Assembly: GCA_965655795.1 (NCBI GenBank)
Contig: CBFHHY010000006.1
Span: 1 to 64,000 of the forward strand
Origin: TMED14 sp002167805
GTDB lineage: Bacteria > Bacteroidota > Bacteroidia > Flavobacteriales > Schleiferiaceae
DNA length: 64,000 nt
Direction of reading: 5' to 3'
In this document: one piece after another, positions 41,775-50,047 of the stretch
Position numbering within the stretch: the first letter of the stretch is position 1
Layout of the letters: every line of letters starts with the position of its first letter
Notes under the pieces: model-generated
Databases searched by the model: none
What the model was told of the DNA's origin: nothing
Seen by the model: the letters and a program-made list of their open reading frames with translations, nothing else
Made by a program: the position numbers and the translations under genes

Positions 41775-42820
41775 TTTTTTTCAGATTGAAGGTTACGCAT
41801 TTCTGCAATTCGGGCCGCAAAGATGCTACTTTTCTGTGGAACTTTCAATTTCAATATCTCGTATGCTTGAATTGCTTTTAAAAAAAACCCCTGTTCAAAA
41901 TAATGATTTGCTAAAGTTTCTGTTACTAAACCGCTGACATTTGGAGTTTTCAGTGTTAAATCTTCAGATTTGCCCAAATTGCGAGGAGCAGATATTTTAG
42001 GGTTTAACTCTATAAATTGTTCAAGTATCGCTCTTTCATTCTTTATGTCTCTATCTTCTTTTATAAGGAAATCTTCTTTATTCCCCTCAAGCTCAAGAGC
42101 ATTTAAGAAGCGGGCAAAAGGAGAAAGTTGATTGAGGTATTTTTCAGATTGTTTTTTTGAAGGAGATTTTTTAATCTTTAGATCATTTACAATTTTAGAT
42201 TTTTTCTTAATTCTTGAATCCTGGAAATTAGTTTTGTCAGACCCTAAGTCAATTTCTTTCTCAGAGTTCAATTGAGATGGAATTTTTAATAAATCTGACT
42301 CTCTTTGATTATTTACTGACAAATCCTCAACGCGTCCATATTTCGCTTTTATTGATCTACTTCTTAAAATTTGCTCCCTAACTTTTTCTGGCAGCGCGGA
42401 CAAGTCTACAATTTTTTCAGAGCCCTTGATTGATGGTGATTTTGTCTGAACAGTTTTTATTTTACTCCGAGAGCCCTCATTTTCCTTGTAATCTTTATTT
42501 GAAGTTTGAACTTGTGGAACTTCCAATGGTTTTTCCTGAATGCTATCCTCGATGGCAGCAATTTGTATCTCAATAGGAATTAGTGGGGTTTCTGCCCAAT
42601 CCAAAAGGGCGGATCGATTCATAGTAGATACGGATGATCGATTCAACTGTGATGGAAACTTATATGAATCCTCCTCCTGTAGACCCCTCAGATATAAAAA
42701 ATGAAAAATAGGGGCGTAAGGATATTTATCCACTAAATCGCCTAATTTCTTAGTTGTCTTTGAGCTAAAAGTCGATTTACCTTTTAATAACAACCCTATT
42801 TCAGTTTGAAGTTGTTCCAT
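41771..42820 (-). CDS. Bacteroidota-type hypothetical protein with helical repeat ends
   Basis: A 349-residue soluble protein of unknown function. The N-terminal part (about 1-60, LVDKYPYAPIFHFLYLRGL) and the C-terminal part (about 300-340, TETLANHYFEQGFFLKAIQAYEILKLKVP) look like TPR-type helix pairs, separated by a long Lys/Ser/Glu-rich, probably disordered linker (about 95-235). The C-terminal helix pair has the TPR spacing A-x3-Y-F-x2-G-x4-A. It overlaps the lptE stop (TAATG) and secG start, so it is tightly coupled to envelope biogenesis genes. It may be a scaffold; this is inference. Confidence 0.72.
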   Translation of the reverse strand: MEQLQTEIGLLLKGKSTFSSKTTKKLGDLVDKYPYAPIFHFLYLRGLQEEDSYKFPSQLNRSSVSTMNRSALLDWAETPLIPIEIQIAAIEDSIQEKPLEVPQVQTSNKDYKENEGSRSKIKTVQTKSPSIKGSEKIVDLSALPEKVREQILRSRSIKAKYGRVEDLSVNNQRESDLLKIPSQLNSEKEIDLGSDKTNFQDSRIKKKSKIVNDLKIKKSPSKKQSEKYLNQLSPFARFLNALELEGNKEDFLIKEDRDIKNERAILEQFIELNPKISAPRNLGKSEDLTLKTPNVSGLVTETLANHYFEQGFFLKAIQAYEILKLKVPQKSSIFAARIAEMRNLQSEKK

Positions 42821-43323
42821 TACCAGTTGACTAAAGATCTATTGAATATTTTTTCCACCAACTCAAAAACTATTTCGTCAACCAAGACGTCTTCGACAGA
42901 GCTTAAGTCGCTCGTCGCAGGAAAGTTCCTGTAGCCTGAGAAGTTTTGATCAAAATCTTTTTTTGTATCTAGAAAATTCTTGAAACGGACTTTAACTGTT
43001 ATTGAAAGCCTACTTTGAGCGATCTGGTCATTAGCTCCAGGAGCTTCTGATTTTACCTCATAATCAACTATCTCTCCAGAAAAACTAAGGTCTTCGTTTG
43101 TATTAACAAGAGTTAAGGGAGTTTGCCGAACCAAAAGCTCTTGTAGCTTTTCAGTAAATTCCTGAGATAGTTTAGGGTTCACCAGTGGAGCCAAATTATC
43201 AAATCTCTTTACCACTACGGTTTTGGCATCACCAATATCTCCTCCGGTAAATGAATAACCTCCCGAACATGAATTCAGAAAAACAAAAATGAAAAATATT
43301 AGAACTCTGTTTAAAATTTTCAT
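42820..43323 (-). CDS. lptE: LptE-like LPS-assembly lipoprotein
   Basis: Outer-membrane lipoprotein, 167 residues, resembling LptE, which plugs LptD and helps deliver lipopolysaccharide to the cell surface. The lipobox FLNSC places Cys19 as the acylated residue; the following GGYSFTGGDIGDAKTVVVKRFDN (in part) is the typical start of Bacteroidota LptE proteins, and the middle holds the QEFTEKLQELLVRQTPL helix. Identification rests on this pattern and on position between the sigma-54 activator and secG. It overlaps the activator stop (ATGA). Confidence 0.8.
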   Translation of the reverse strand: MKILNRVLIFFIFVFLNSCSGGYSFTGGDIGDAKTVVVKRFDNLAPLVNPKLSQEFTEKLQELLVRQTPLTLVNTNEDLSFSGEIVDYEVKSEAPGANDQIAQSRLSITVKVRFKNFLDTKKDFDQNFSGYRNFPATSDLSSVEDVLVDEIVFELVEKIFNRSLVNW

Positions 43324-44540
43324 CCTAAATCATATTGCTTTATTTTACGATAAAGGGTTCTCTCCGAAATGCCAAGCTCTTCAGCAGCCTCTTTTCTTCT
43401 TCCACGATGTCTCTCAATTGCTCTTTTAATCATCTCTATCTCTAAATCTTGAAGAGAGAGATTTGAATTTGATGCCTCACTAGGCTCAAGATCCAAAGTT
43501 TCCTGAGAAATTTCTTCATGATTTTTCCCTAAAGAACGAGAAATAGGTTCCATATTACTTAAATCTTCATGAGGAATTATAGAGTGCTCATCGGTATTAT
43601 CATTAAGGGGCCCACCTTTTATGATTGATTGAACTGCCGACTTGAGGTTACTGATATCACTTCTCATATCAAAAAGAACCTTATAAAGAATTTCTCTCTC
43701 GGTTTTAAATTCTCCCTTTGAGACTGGTGTTTCCATTCTTGCGGGTAAATTAGAACGATCAATCTCTGGAATGTAGTTTTTTAAGACCTCAGCATCTATT
43801 TCTTTATCGTTCTCAATAACACAAAGCTGTTCAACAAGATTTCTTAGCTGCCTGATGTTACCGGGCCAACGATATGCCTCCAGTACTCTTATGGCCTCAT
43901 CACTTAATCTCACACCCGGGACTCGATACTTTTGTGCAAAATCCTGGGCAAATTTTCTAAAGAGCAAATGAATATCTCCTTTACGATCTCTTAAAGGTGG
44001 TAAATTTATTTCTACCGTATTTAGTCGATAAAATAAATCCTCTCGAAACTGATTTTTTTCAATTCCTCTCAACATGTCTGCATTTGTCGCTCCAACAACA
44101 CGCACATTTACTTTTTGGGCTTTGGATGAACCTACTCTAATTATTTCTCCATTTTCCAGAACCCTGAGCAAACGTACTTGAGTGCCCATTGGTAGTTCGC
44201 CTACTTCATCCATGAAAATTGTACCATTATCTGCTTCTTCAAAATAGCCCTTGCGAGCTCCAGTAGCTCCAGTAAATGATCCTTTCTCATGACCAAACAG
44301 CTCACTATCTATGGTACCCTCGGGAATCGCACCACAGTTTACTGCCACTAATGGCGCATGCTTACGATGAGATAAATGGTGAATTATTTTGGGAATAGCT
44401 TCTTTACCGACACCGCTCTCGCCAGTAACCAAAACAGATATATCAGTTGGGGCTACCTGCATAGCCTTAAAAATAGCCCGATCAAGTACATCGTTCGTAC
44501 CTATAATACCAAATCGCTGTTTTATTTCTTGGATCTTCAT
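43320..44540 (-). CDS. Sigma-54-dependent transcriptional activator without receiver domain
   Basis: DNA-binding ATPase, 406 residues, that activates RNA polymerase carrying sigma-54. The AAA+ domain begins almost at the N-terminus: Walker A GESGVGKE (about 39-46), the sigma-54-contacting loop GSFTGA (about 89-94, a GAFTGA variant), Walker B TIFMDEVGE and the arginine-finger region. After a variable linker (about 270-355) there is a Fis-type helix-turn-helix (about 365-405, EAAEELGISERTLYRKI). There is no N-terminal sensor, so activity must be set by level or partner proteins. The ATG at 44540 overlaps the stop of the upstream gene (TGATG). Confidence 0.9.
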   Translation of the reverse strand: MKIQEIKQRFGIIGTNDVLDRAIFKAMQVAPTDISVLVTGESGVGKEAIPKIIHHLSHRKHAPLVAVNCGAIPEGTIDSELFGHEKGSFTGATGARKGYFEEADNGTIFMDEVGELPMGTQVRLLRVLENGEIIRVGSSKAQKVNVRVVGATNADMLRGIEKNQFREDLFYRLNTVEINLPPLRDRKGDIHLLFRKFAQDFAQKYRVPGVRLSDEAIRVLEAYRWPGNIRQLRNLVEQLCVIENDKEIDAEVLKNYIPEIDRSNLPARMETPVSKGEFKTEREILYKVLFDMRSDISNLKSAVQSIIKGGPLNDNTDEHSIIPHEDLSNMEPISRSLGKNHEEISQETLDLEPSEASNSNLSLQDLEIEMIKRAIERHRGRRKEAAEELGISERTLYRKIKQYDLG

Positions 44541-44944
44541 CACTTTAAGAGTTTTTCTATTTTCAATCGGTTACCAGTTTTTATTCGTGTTCCCGTTAAA
44601 TTATTAATTACAAAAGGAGCCCCAGCCTCAACTATAATTTTTTCAGCTTCCAAAAAACTTTTTTCAAACTTTATTCTCATATTTTTTCCTGTCCACAATG
44701 AACTCCAAATTTCTTTTCCGACACTATCTAAAATAATTACAGTGAATCCAATAGTCAAATTCTCTATGCAGATACCATTTTTCTGTATACACAACTCAAG
44801 GTATCCATTTTGTTTAACTTCTTCCTGTATTATTGCAAAACTGAGGTTTTTATCCTCCCAACTTCCATCTGGTAATTTTGTTTGAGAAAAGGCTTGAGTA
44901 GCAGTGATTAAGATTAAGATTAATATAGTTAAAATCTTTGTCAT
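44540..44944 (-). CDS. Small exported protein of unknown function
   Basis: A 134-residue protein with a clear signal peptide (residues 1-21, ending in FSQ) and a beta-rich mature part with two Cys (in LELCIQKNGIC, about 51-61) that could form a disulfide. I do not recognise a family. It lies between miaB (4 bases) and the sigma-54 activator (overlapping TGATG), so it is a fixed member of that operon and a candidate periplasmic sensor partner; that role is speculation. Confidence 0.65.
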   Translation of the reverse strand: MTKILTILILILITATQAFSQTKLPDGSWEDKNLSFAIIQEEVKQNGYLELCIQKNGICIENLTIGFTVIILDSVGKEIWSSLWTGKNMRIKFEKSFLEAEKIIVEAGAPFVINNLTGTRIKTGNRLKIEKLLK

Positions 44945-44948
44945 GTTC

Positions 44949-46394
44949 TTAGGTTATTGCTTTTCCAATTAAAGTTGCAGAAGTTGCATTTTGAATATTT
45001 ACTTTTACAAAATCCCCTGGCTTGAAATTTTCTTTTGGGAATACCACTACCGCATTCTGCGAAGTCCTTCCAAATAGATCAAGTTCTGACTTTTTTGAAT
45101 TCCCTTCAACCAAGACCTCAAACGTTTTACCTATTAACTTAGATAAATTGTTTTTACTGTGTTTTCGCTGAACTTCAATAATTTCCGACAGTCTTCGCTT
45201 TTTTACTTCTAAAGGAATATCATCCTTCAATTTTCTTGCAGCAAACGTATTTGGCCTTTCCGAATAAAAAAACATGTAACCAAAATCATACTGAACCAAT
45301 TCCATTAAGCTTAATGTCTCAGAATGATCTTTCTCTGTCTCTCCTGGAAATCCCGCAATCATATCGTGAGAAATAGCGCAATTAGGTATTATTCTTCGAA
45401 TGCGTTGGATGAGCTCAATATACTCTTCCCTGTTATGACCTCGATTCATTGCTTTTAAAACCTTACTGCTTCCACTTTGAACCGGCAAATGGATATAATC
45501 ACAAATGTTATCATATCTCGCGATTGTATGCAATACATCATCTGCCATATCCTGTGGATTTGAGGTAGAAAAACGTATCCGCATATTGGGAACAGCTTCA
45601 GCGACCATCTTCAGCAAATCAGCAAATCGAATAGCACTAGCCTGAGCCATATCGCTGGCTTTTTCAAAATCTTTTTTCAAGCCACCACCGTACCATAAAT
45701 AGCTATCTACATTTTGTCCCAGTAAAGTGACTTCTTTAAAATTCTTTTGATTCAAATTGACAATTTCATCTACAATTGTTTGAGGGTCTCGACTACGCTC
45801 TCTACCTCTGGTAAAGGGAACTACACAAAATGTGCACATGTTATCACATCCACGTGTAATTGACACAAAAGCTGAAACTCCATTTCCTCCAATTCTTACA
45901 GGTTCAATATTATGATAAGTTTCTTCCTTGGAGAGCAATACATTTACAGCATTTCTCCCCTCTTGTATTTCTCCAACCAGTTTTGGCAAATCCCGATATG
46001 CATCAGGACCAACTACTAGGTCTACTAGTTTCTCCTCTTCAAAAAATTTTTCTCGAACTCTCTCAGCCATACAGCCTAATACTCCGATTTTCAGATCGGG
46101 AGATGTCTTTTTAATTTCATTAAGTTTTTTTAATCTTTTCCTGACCGTTTGTTCTGCTTTGTCGCGTATTGAACATGTATTTAGTAATACTAAATCTGCC
46201 TCTTCGACATTTGATGTGGTTTCATAACCATCTTTAGATAAAATTGATGCTACAATTTCACTATCCGAAAAATTCATTTGACAACCATAAGACTCAAGAT
46301 ATAGTTTTTTCCCAGTACCCAAATTTTCTAACACCATTGGTTGCCCTTGCTTGGATTCTTCAAGCATTTCTCCTCGATTGTTTTTTGAATTCAT
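44949..46394 (-). CDS. miaB: tRNA-2-methylthio-N6-dimethylallyladenosine synthase
   Basis: Radical-SAM methylthiotransferase, 481 residues, which adds a methylthio group to i6A37 of tRNAs reading UNN codons. Three N-terminal cluster Cys are in SYGCQMNFSD (about 34-43), LNTCSIRD and LGCMAER; the radical-SAM triad is in GCDNMCTFCVVPFTRGRERS; a TRAM domain closes the protein (about 415-480). The first 27 residues are a non-conserved extension; a later start at Met10 is possible. It is the first gene of the operon running through the activator, lptE and secG. A TATTTTTG box sits four bases before the ATG. Confidence 0.94.
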   Translation of the reverse strand: MNSKNNRGEMLEESKQGQPMVLENLGTGKKLYLESYGCQMNFSDSEIVASILSKDGYETTSNVEEADLVLLNTCSIRDKAEQTVRKRLKKLNEIKKTSPDLKIGVLGCMAERVREKFFEEEKLVDLVVGPDAYRDLPKLVGEIQEGRNAVNVLLSKEETYHNIEPVRIGGNGVSAFVSITRGCDNMCTFCVVPFTRGRERSRDPQTIVDEIVNLNQKNFKEVTLLGQNVDSYLWYGGGLKKDFEKASDMAQASAIRFADLLKMVAEAVPNMRIRFSTSNPQDMADDVLHTIARYDNICDYIHLPVQSGSSKVLKAMNRGHNREEYIELIQRIRRIIPNCAISHDMIAGFPGETEKDHSETLSLMELVQYDFGYMFFYSERPNTFAARKLKDDIPLEVKKRRLSEIIEVQRKHSKNNLSKLIGKTFEVLVEGNSKKSELDLFGRTSQNAVVVFPKENFKPGDFVKVNIQNATSATLIGKAIT

Positions 46395-46398
46395 TTGG

Positions 46399-46437
46399 CA
46401 AAAATAAGTACTTTACAACGTGCGTGACAAAATGTCA
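46399..46437 (-). promoter_or_regulatory. miaB promoter with overlapping palindrome
   Basis: On the minus strand TATTTTTG (plus 46399-46406, perfect TAnnTTTG) ends four bases before the miaB ATG, and a TTTG (plus 46428-46431) lies 21 bases further upstream. That TTTG is inside the perfect 13-base palindrome TGACA-AAA-TGTCA (46425-46437), so a protein bound there would touch RNA polymerase. Confidence 0.5.
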
Positions 46438-46502
46438 GAAAATCAATTTATACAATTATATGAAAATGCTGTCATTACTTTGCGCTCGTAAAGAAATATT
46501 TT

Positions 46503-48785
46503 ATGTCAAAAAATTTAGTCATTGTAGAGTCCCCTGCGAAAGCAAAAACTATTGAAAAGTTTCTTGGCCCAGATTTCAAAGTTGAATCGAGTTTTGGCCA
46601 TATTCGAGATCTTGAAAATGTTGACCGAGAGAATAAATTCATACCCACTTACGTTGTGAGTAAGGATAAAAAAGATGTAGTTACAAAATTAAAAAAGCTT
46701 GCAAAACAAAGTGAAATTGTCTGGCTAGCTTCGGATGAGGACCGCGAAGGAGAAGCAATTGCATGGCATCTTTCGGAAACTCTAAAATTAGATCCTTCCA
46801 AAACCAACCGAATTGTTTTTCACGAGATCACCAAAAAGGCCATCACTCAGGCTATTGAAAAACCACGAAAAATAGATATGGAAATTGTTAATGCTCAACA
46901 AGCCAGACGAGTGATGGATAGAATCGTAGGTTTTGATCTCTCGCCAGTACTTTGGAAAAAAGTTCGAGCAGGACTAAGTGCCGGAAGAGTTCAATCTGTT
47001 GCTGTAAGGCTAATTGTAGAAAGAGAAAGAGAGATTTTATCTTTTAAAGCTTCAAGTGATTTTAAAATAAATGCATCTTTTTCAAATTCTAATGGAGAAT
47101 CTTTTTATTCAGAACTAAATGAGAGTGCCTCACAAAAAGAAGATGTAGAACCGATGTTAAATTCTATTTCCAAGGGAAACTTTAAGATTGCCGAATTGAC
47201 CAAAAAATCAGCAAAGCGCAAACCTTCAGCTCCCTTCACCACAAGCACGCTCCAGCAAGAGGCATCGCGGAAGCTTGGTTATCAGGTAAATCGAACCATG
47301 TCACTGGCCCAAGGGCTATATGAATCTGGACTTATAACATACATGAGAACAGACTCATTAAATTTGTCTCAAGACGCAATTGCAGAAGCTTCAAAAGTTA
47401 TTGTTGAAAAATTTGGAGAAAAATATGTTCAACCAAGAAAATTCAGCACAAAATCAAAAGGCGCTCAGGAAGCGCATGAAGCTATTCGGCCCACAAATAT
47501 GTCGACACTCGAGGGAGGGGCAGATGAACAGCAAAAAAAACTTTATGATTTAATTTGGAAAAGAACCATTGCTTCACAAATGAGTGATGCAGAATTAGAA
47601 AGAACAACAGCAAACATTGAGAATGATTCAGGTTTAAAATTTATCGCCAGAGGAGAGATGATTTCTTTTGATGGTTTCTTAAAAATTCATTTGGATAGTT
47701 CCAAAGATGAAAATTCCAACCTTCTTCCTAAGCTGAGTCAAGGAGAATATGTTAACCTGATTAATGCTACTGCGACTGAACGATTTTCAAGACCTCCAGG
47801 CCGTTTTACTGAAGCCACTTTAGTCAAATCTATGGAAGAGCTTGGGATTGGCAGACCATCTACATATGCACCTACAATAACAACTATTCAAAAACGGGGA
47901 TATGTAGAAAAAGGAATTTCAGAGGGAGTCATAAGAACATTTTCTAAAGGAAGTTTTCAAAATCAACAATGGACATGGGAGACAATAACTGAAAAAACAG
48001 GCTCAAATAAAGGGAAAATGACTCCTACTGATCTAGGGAATTTAGTTACTGATTTTCTTAATCAACACTTTGCTCCAGTAATGGATTATCAATTTACAGC
48101 GAAAATGGAAAGTGATTTTGACCTCATATCAACGGGCTCAGCCCCATGGACAGAAGTATTATCGGATTTTTATACAGGATTCAGCCCTTTAGTGGGAAAA
48201 GCGGGAGATGCTGAAAGAGAAAGCGGACAAAGAATTCTTGGGGTTGATCCGAAATCAGGGAAAAATATTTATGTAAGACTTGCCAAATTTGGGCCTGTAG
48301 TTCAATTGGGAGAAACAACAGATGAAGAGAAGCCTAAGTTCGTCGGACTACCCAAAGAATATGGATTAGAGACAGTAAGCTTGGAAGAAGTCTTACCTCT
48401 TCTTACTTTACCTAGAGTTGTTGGGACTTATAAGGGAGATAACATTATTGCTAATAATGGAAGATTCGGGGCCTATGTTCAGGTCAATCGAAATTTTGTG
48501 AGTTTACCGGCTGAAAAAACTCCCTATACTGTTACCGAAGATGAAGCTATTGAATTAATAATAGCAAAAGCAGAAGCTGATGCAGCCGCCCAAATAGCAG
48601 TTTTTGAGAGCACTAATGGAACTATAGAAATAAGAAATGGAAGATTTGGGCCCTACATTAGACATAATAAAAATAATTTCAAAATTCCAAAAAATGTCAA
48701 GCCCGAGACAATAACACAGGAAGTTGCAGAAAAAATCATTAGCGAAGCTCCAGTAAAGAAGACAAAAAAATCAAAAAAGTCTTAA
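46503..48785 (+). CDS. topA: DNA topoisomerase I
   Basis: Type IA topoisomerase, 760 residues, relaxing negative supercoils. The TOPRIM domain starts at once (VIVESPAKAKTIEKF, residues 6-20, and SDEDREGEAIAWH, about 77-89); the catalytic Tyr280 is in SGLITYMRTDSLNLS. The C-terminus lacks Cys4 zinc fingers and instead carries two or more topo C-terminal repeats (NNGRFGAYVQ, RNGRFGPYIR) and a Lys-rich tail, as in Bacteroidota. It is divergent from miaB; the 108-base gap holds the palindrome described above. The arginase-like gene follows after 9 bases. Confidence 0.96.
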   Translation: MSKNLVIVESPAKAKTIEKFLGPDFKVESSFGHIRDLENVDRENKFIPTYVVSKDKKDVVTKLKKLAKQSEIVWLASDEDREGEAIAWHLSETLKLDPSKTNRIVFHEITKKAITQAIEKPRKIDMEIVNAQQARRVMDRIVGFDLSPVLWKKVRAGLSAGRVQSVAVRLIVEREREILSFKASSDFKINASFSNSNGESFYSELNESASQKEDVEPMLNSISKGNFKIAELTKKSAKRKPSAPFTTSTLQQEASRKLGYQVNRTMSLAQGLYESGLITYMRTDSLNLSQDAIAEASKVIVEKFGEKYVQPRKFSTKSKGAQEAHEAIRPTNMSTLEGGADEQQKKLYDLIWKRTIASQMSDAELERTTANIENDSGLKFIARGEMISFDGFLKIHLDSSKDENSNLLPKLSQGEYVNLINATATERFSRPPGRFTEATLVKSMEELGIGRPSTYAPTITTIQKRGYVEKGISEGVIRTFSKGSFQNQQWTWETITEKTGSNKGKMTPTDLGNLVTDFLNQHFAPVMDYQFTAKMESDFDLISTGSAPWTEVLSDFYTGFSPLVGKAGDAERESGQRILGVDPKSGKNIYVRLAKFGPVVQLGETTDEEKPKFVGLPKEYGLETVSLEEVLPLLTLPRVVGTYKGDNIIANNGRFGAYVQVNRNFVSLPAEKTPYTVTEDEAIELIIAKAEADAAAQIAVFESTNGTIEIRNGRFGPYIRHNKNNFKIPKNVKPETITQEVAEKIISEAPVKKTKKSKKS

Positions 48786-48794
48786 AGCAATAAT

Positions 48795-49949
48795 ATGTGG
48801 AAAGAATTCCTAAGCCCAGTTCCTCATGAGTTTTTTGCTGATCAAAAACCAGGATCAATTGCCGCAGGAATTGATGCTTTTAAAGATGAATTTCACTTTC
48901 CAAACTTATTAGAAAGTAAAATAACCATCATTGGTGTTCCTGAAGATCGCTCAAGTCCAGATCAAAAAGGCACAAGCCAAGCACCAAAGTCAATAAGGAA
49001 GGAATTTTATAAACTTGTTTCGGGTCGTTGGGACATAAAAATTTCGGATTTAGGAGATATTAAACCAGGAAGAGATTTTGTGGATACTATGTCTGCCTTA
49101 GAAGAAATATGTATCGAAGTAATTAAACACAACTCAATACCTGTCATATTGGGAGGAAGTTCTGATTTATGTTTTGCAATGTATCGAGCATTTACGAGAC
49201 TGGAACAGAATGTTAATTTAACAGTTTTTGATAGTCGTATTTCATTAGAATCTGACGAAGACACTTTAAACTCAAAAAATTTTTTAAGCCATATTCTCAC
49301 TTCTAAACCGTATAGGCTTTTCAACCTATCTCATGTCGGTCATCAAGCATATTATGTAGCTCCAAAAATTATTGACCTTTTCGAAAGAATGCATTTTACC
49401 ACAAAACGTTTAGGAGATATTCGTAATAATATAAATCTTGTTGAACCGTATCTAAGAGATTCAGATATGATTGTATTTAGTAATCATGTCATAAAAATGT
49501 CAGATGCACGAGGGCAATCCAACCCAACCCCTAATGGGCTGAATGGGGAAGAATTTTGTGCCTCTTTACGATATGCTGGAATGAGTGATAAATTATCTGC
49601 AACAGGTATTTTTGATTTTAACCCGTCTTTAGAGAATGACAGTCAAAATGCACAATTACTTGCTCAAGGCATTTGGTACTTTATAGACGGAGTAGACTGG
49701 AGAAAGGGAGATTATCCATTTCGATCAAAGTCCGACTATTTAAAATTCACTGTACTTTCAGATCAATTGGATCAGGAAATTATTTTTTACAAATCTCCTT
49801 GGTCAGAAAGATGGTGGATGGAAATCCCAAGTCATCCCAAGGACAGTTCGAAAAATAGTTTAATCTCTTGTGATCTAGAAGATTACCACTTAGCCAAAAA
49901 AGGTGAAATTCCAGATAGATATTGGAAGGCAATTCAGAAAATAAATTGA
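48795..49949 (+). CDS. Arginase/formimidoylglutamase-fold protein lacking the metal site
   Basis: A 384-residue ureohydrolase-fold protein. The fold is recognisable (ITIIGVPEDRSSPDQKGTSQAP, in part 43-64; VILGGSSDL, about 117-125), but the Mn2+ ligands are replaced: GG(D/N)H becomes GGSSD (120-124), DAHxD becomes DSRIS (146-150), and the SxDxDxxDP segment reads FSNHVIKMSDARG (about 228-240). It is therefore unlikely to hydrolyse formimidoylglutamate or arginine. A C-terminal extension of about 60 residues (from about 300) is Trp- and Lys-rich. It lies between topA (9 bases) and the type IX secretion genes, so a structural or regulatory role there is possible. Confidence 0.8.
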   Translation: MWKEFLSPVPHEFFADQKPGSIAAGIDAFKDEFHFPNLLESKITIIGVPEDRSSPDQKGTSQAPKSIRKEFYKLVSGRWDIKISDLGDIKPGRDFVDTMSALEEICIEVIKHNSIPVILGGSSDLCFAMYRAFTRLEQNVNLTVFDSRISLESDEDTLNSKNFLSHILTSKPYRLFNLSHVGHQAYYVAPKIIDLFERMHFTTKRLGDIRNNINLVEPYLRDSDMIVFSNHVIKMSDARGQSNPTPNGLNGEEFCASLRYAGMSDKLSATGIFDFNPSLENDSQNAQLLAQGIWYFIDGVDWRKGDYPFRSKSDYLKFTVLSDQLDQEIIFYKSPWSERWWMEIPSHPKDSSKNSLISCDLEDYHLAKKGEIPDRYWKAIQKIN

Positions 49950-50047
49950 TGGTTAGGCTTTACGCCCCTGTGAAAGTTTACTTAAATTGACCAAATAATC
50001 AGTTCGTTGAAGATAATTGCTTATTTTTAGGCTTCAAATTTCTATGC

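Noticed and set aside
44376..44885. A 169-residue plus-strand frame opposite the activator and the small exported protein
   Set aside because: Antisense to two well-supported genes in a tight operon; no signal or domain.
46483..46500. A TGTCATTACTTTGC segment before topA that resembles a sigma-54 site
   Set aside because: The -24 GG is missing and the spacing is one base short, so it does not meet the GG-N10-GC rule.
46244..46555. A 103-residue plus-strand frame crossing the miaB/topA gap
   Set aside because: It is antisense to miaB and overlaps the topA start in another frame; composition is not protein-like and no domain is seen.
48450..48680. Similar short DNA stretches near the topA 3' end that look like a repeat
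   Set aside because: They encode the normal topoisomerase C-terminal repeats (GRFGxY) and are not an independent DNA repeat.
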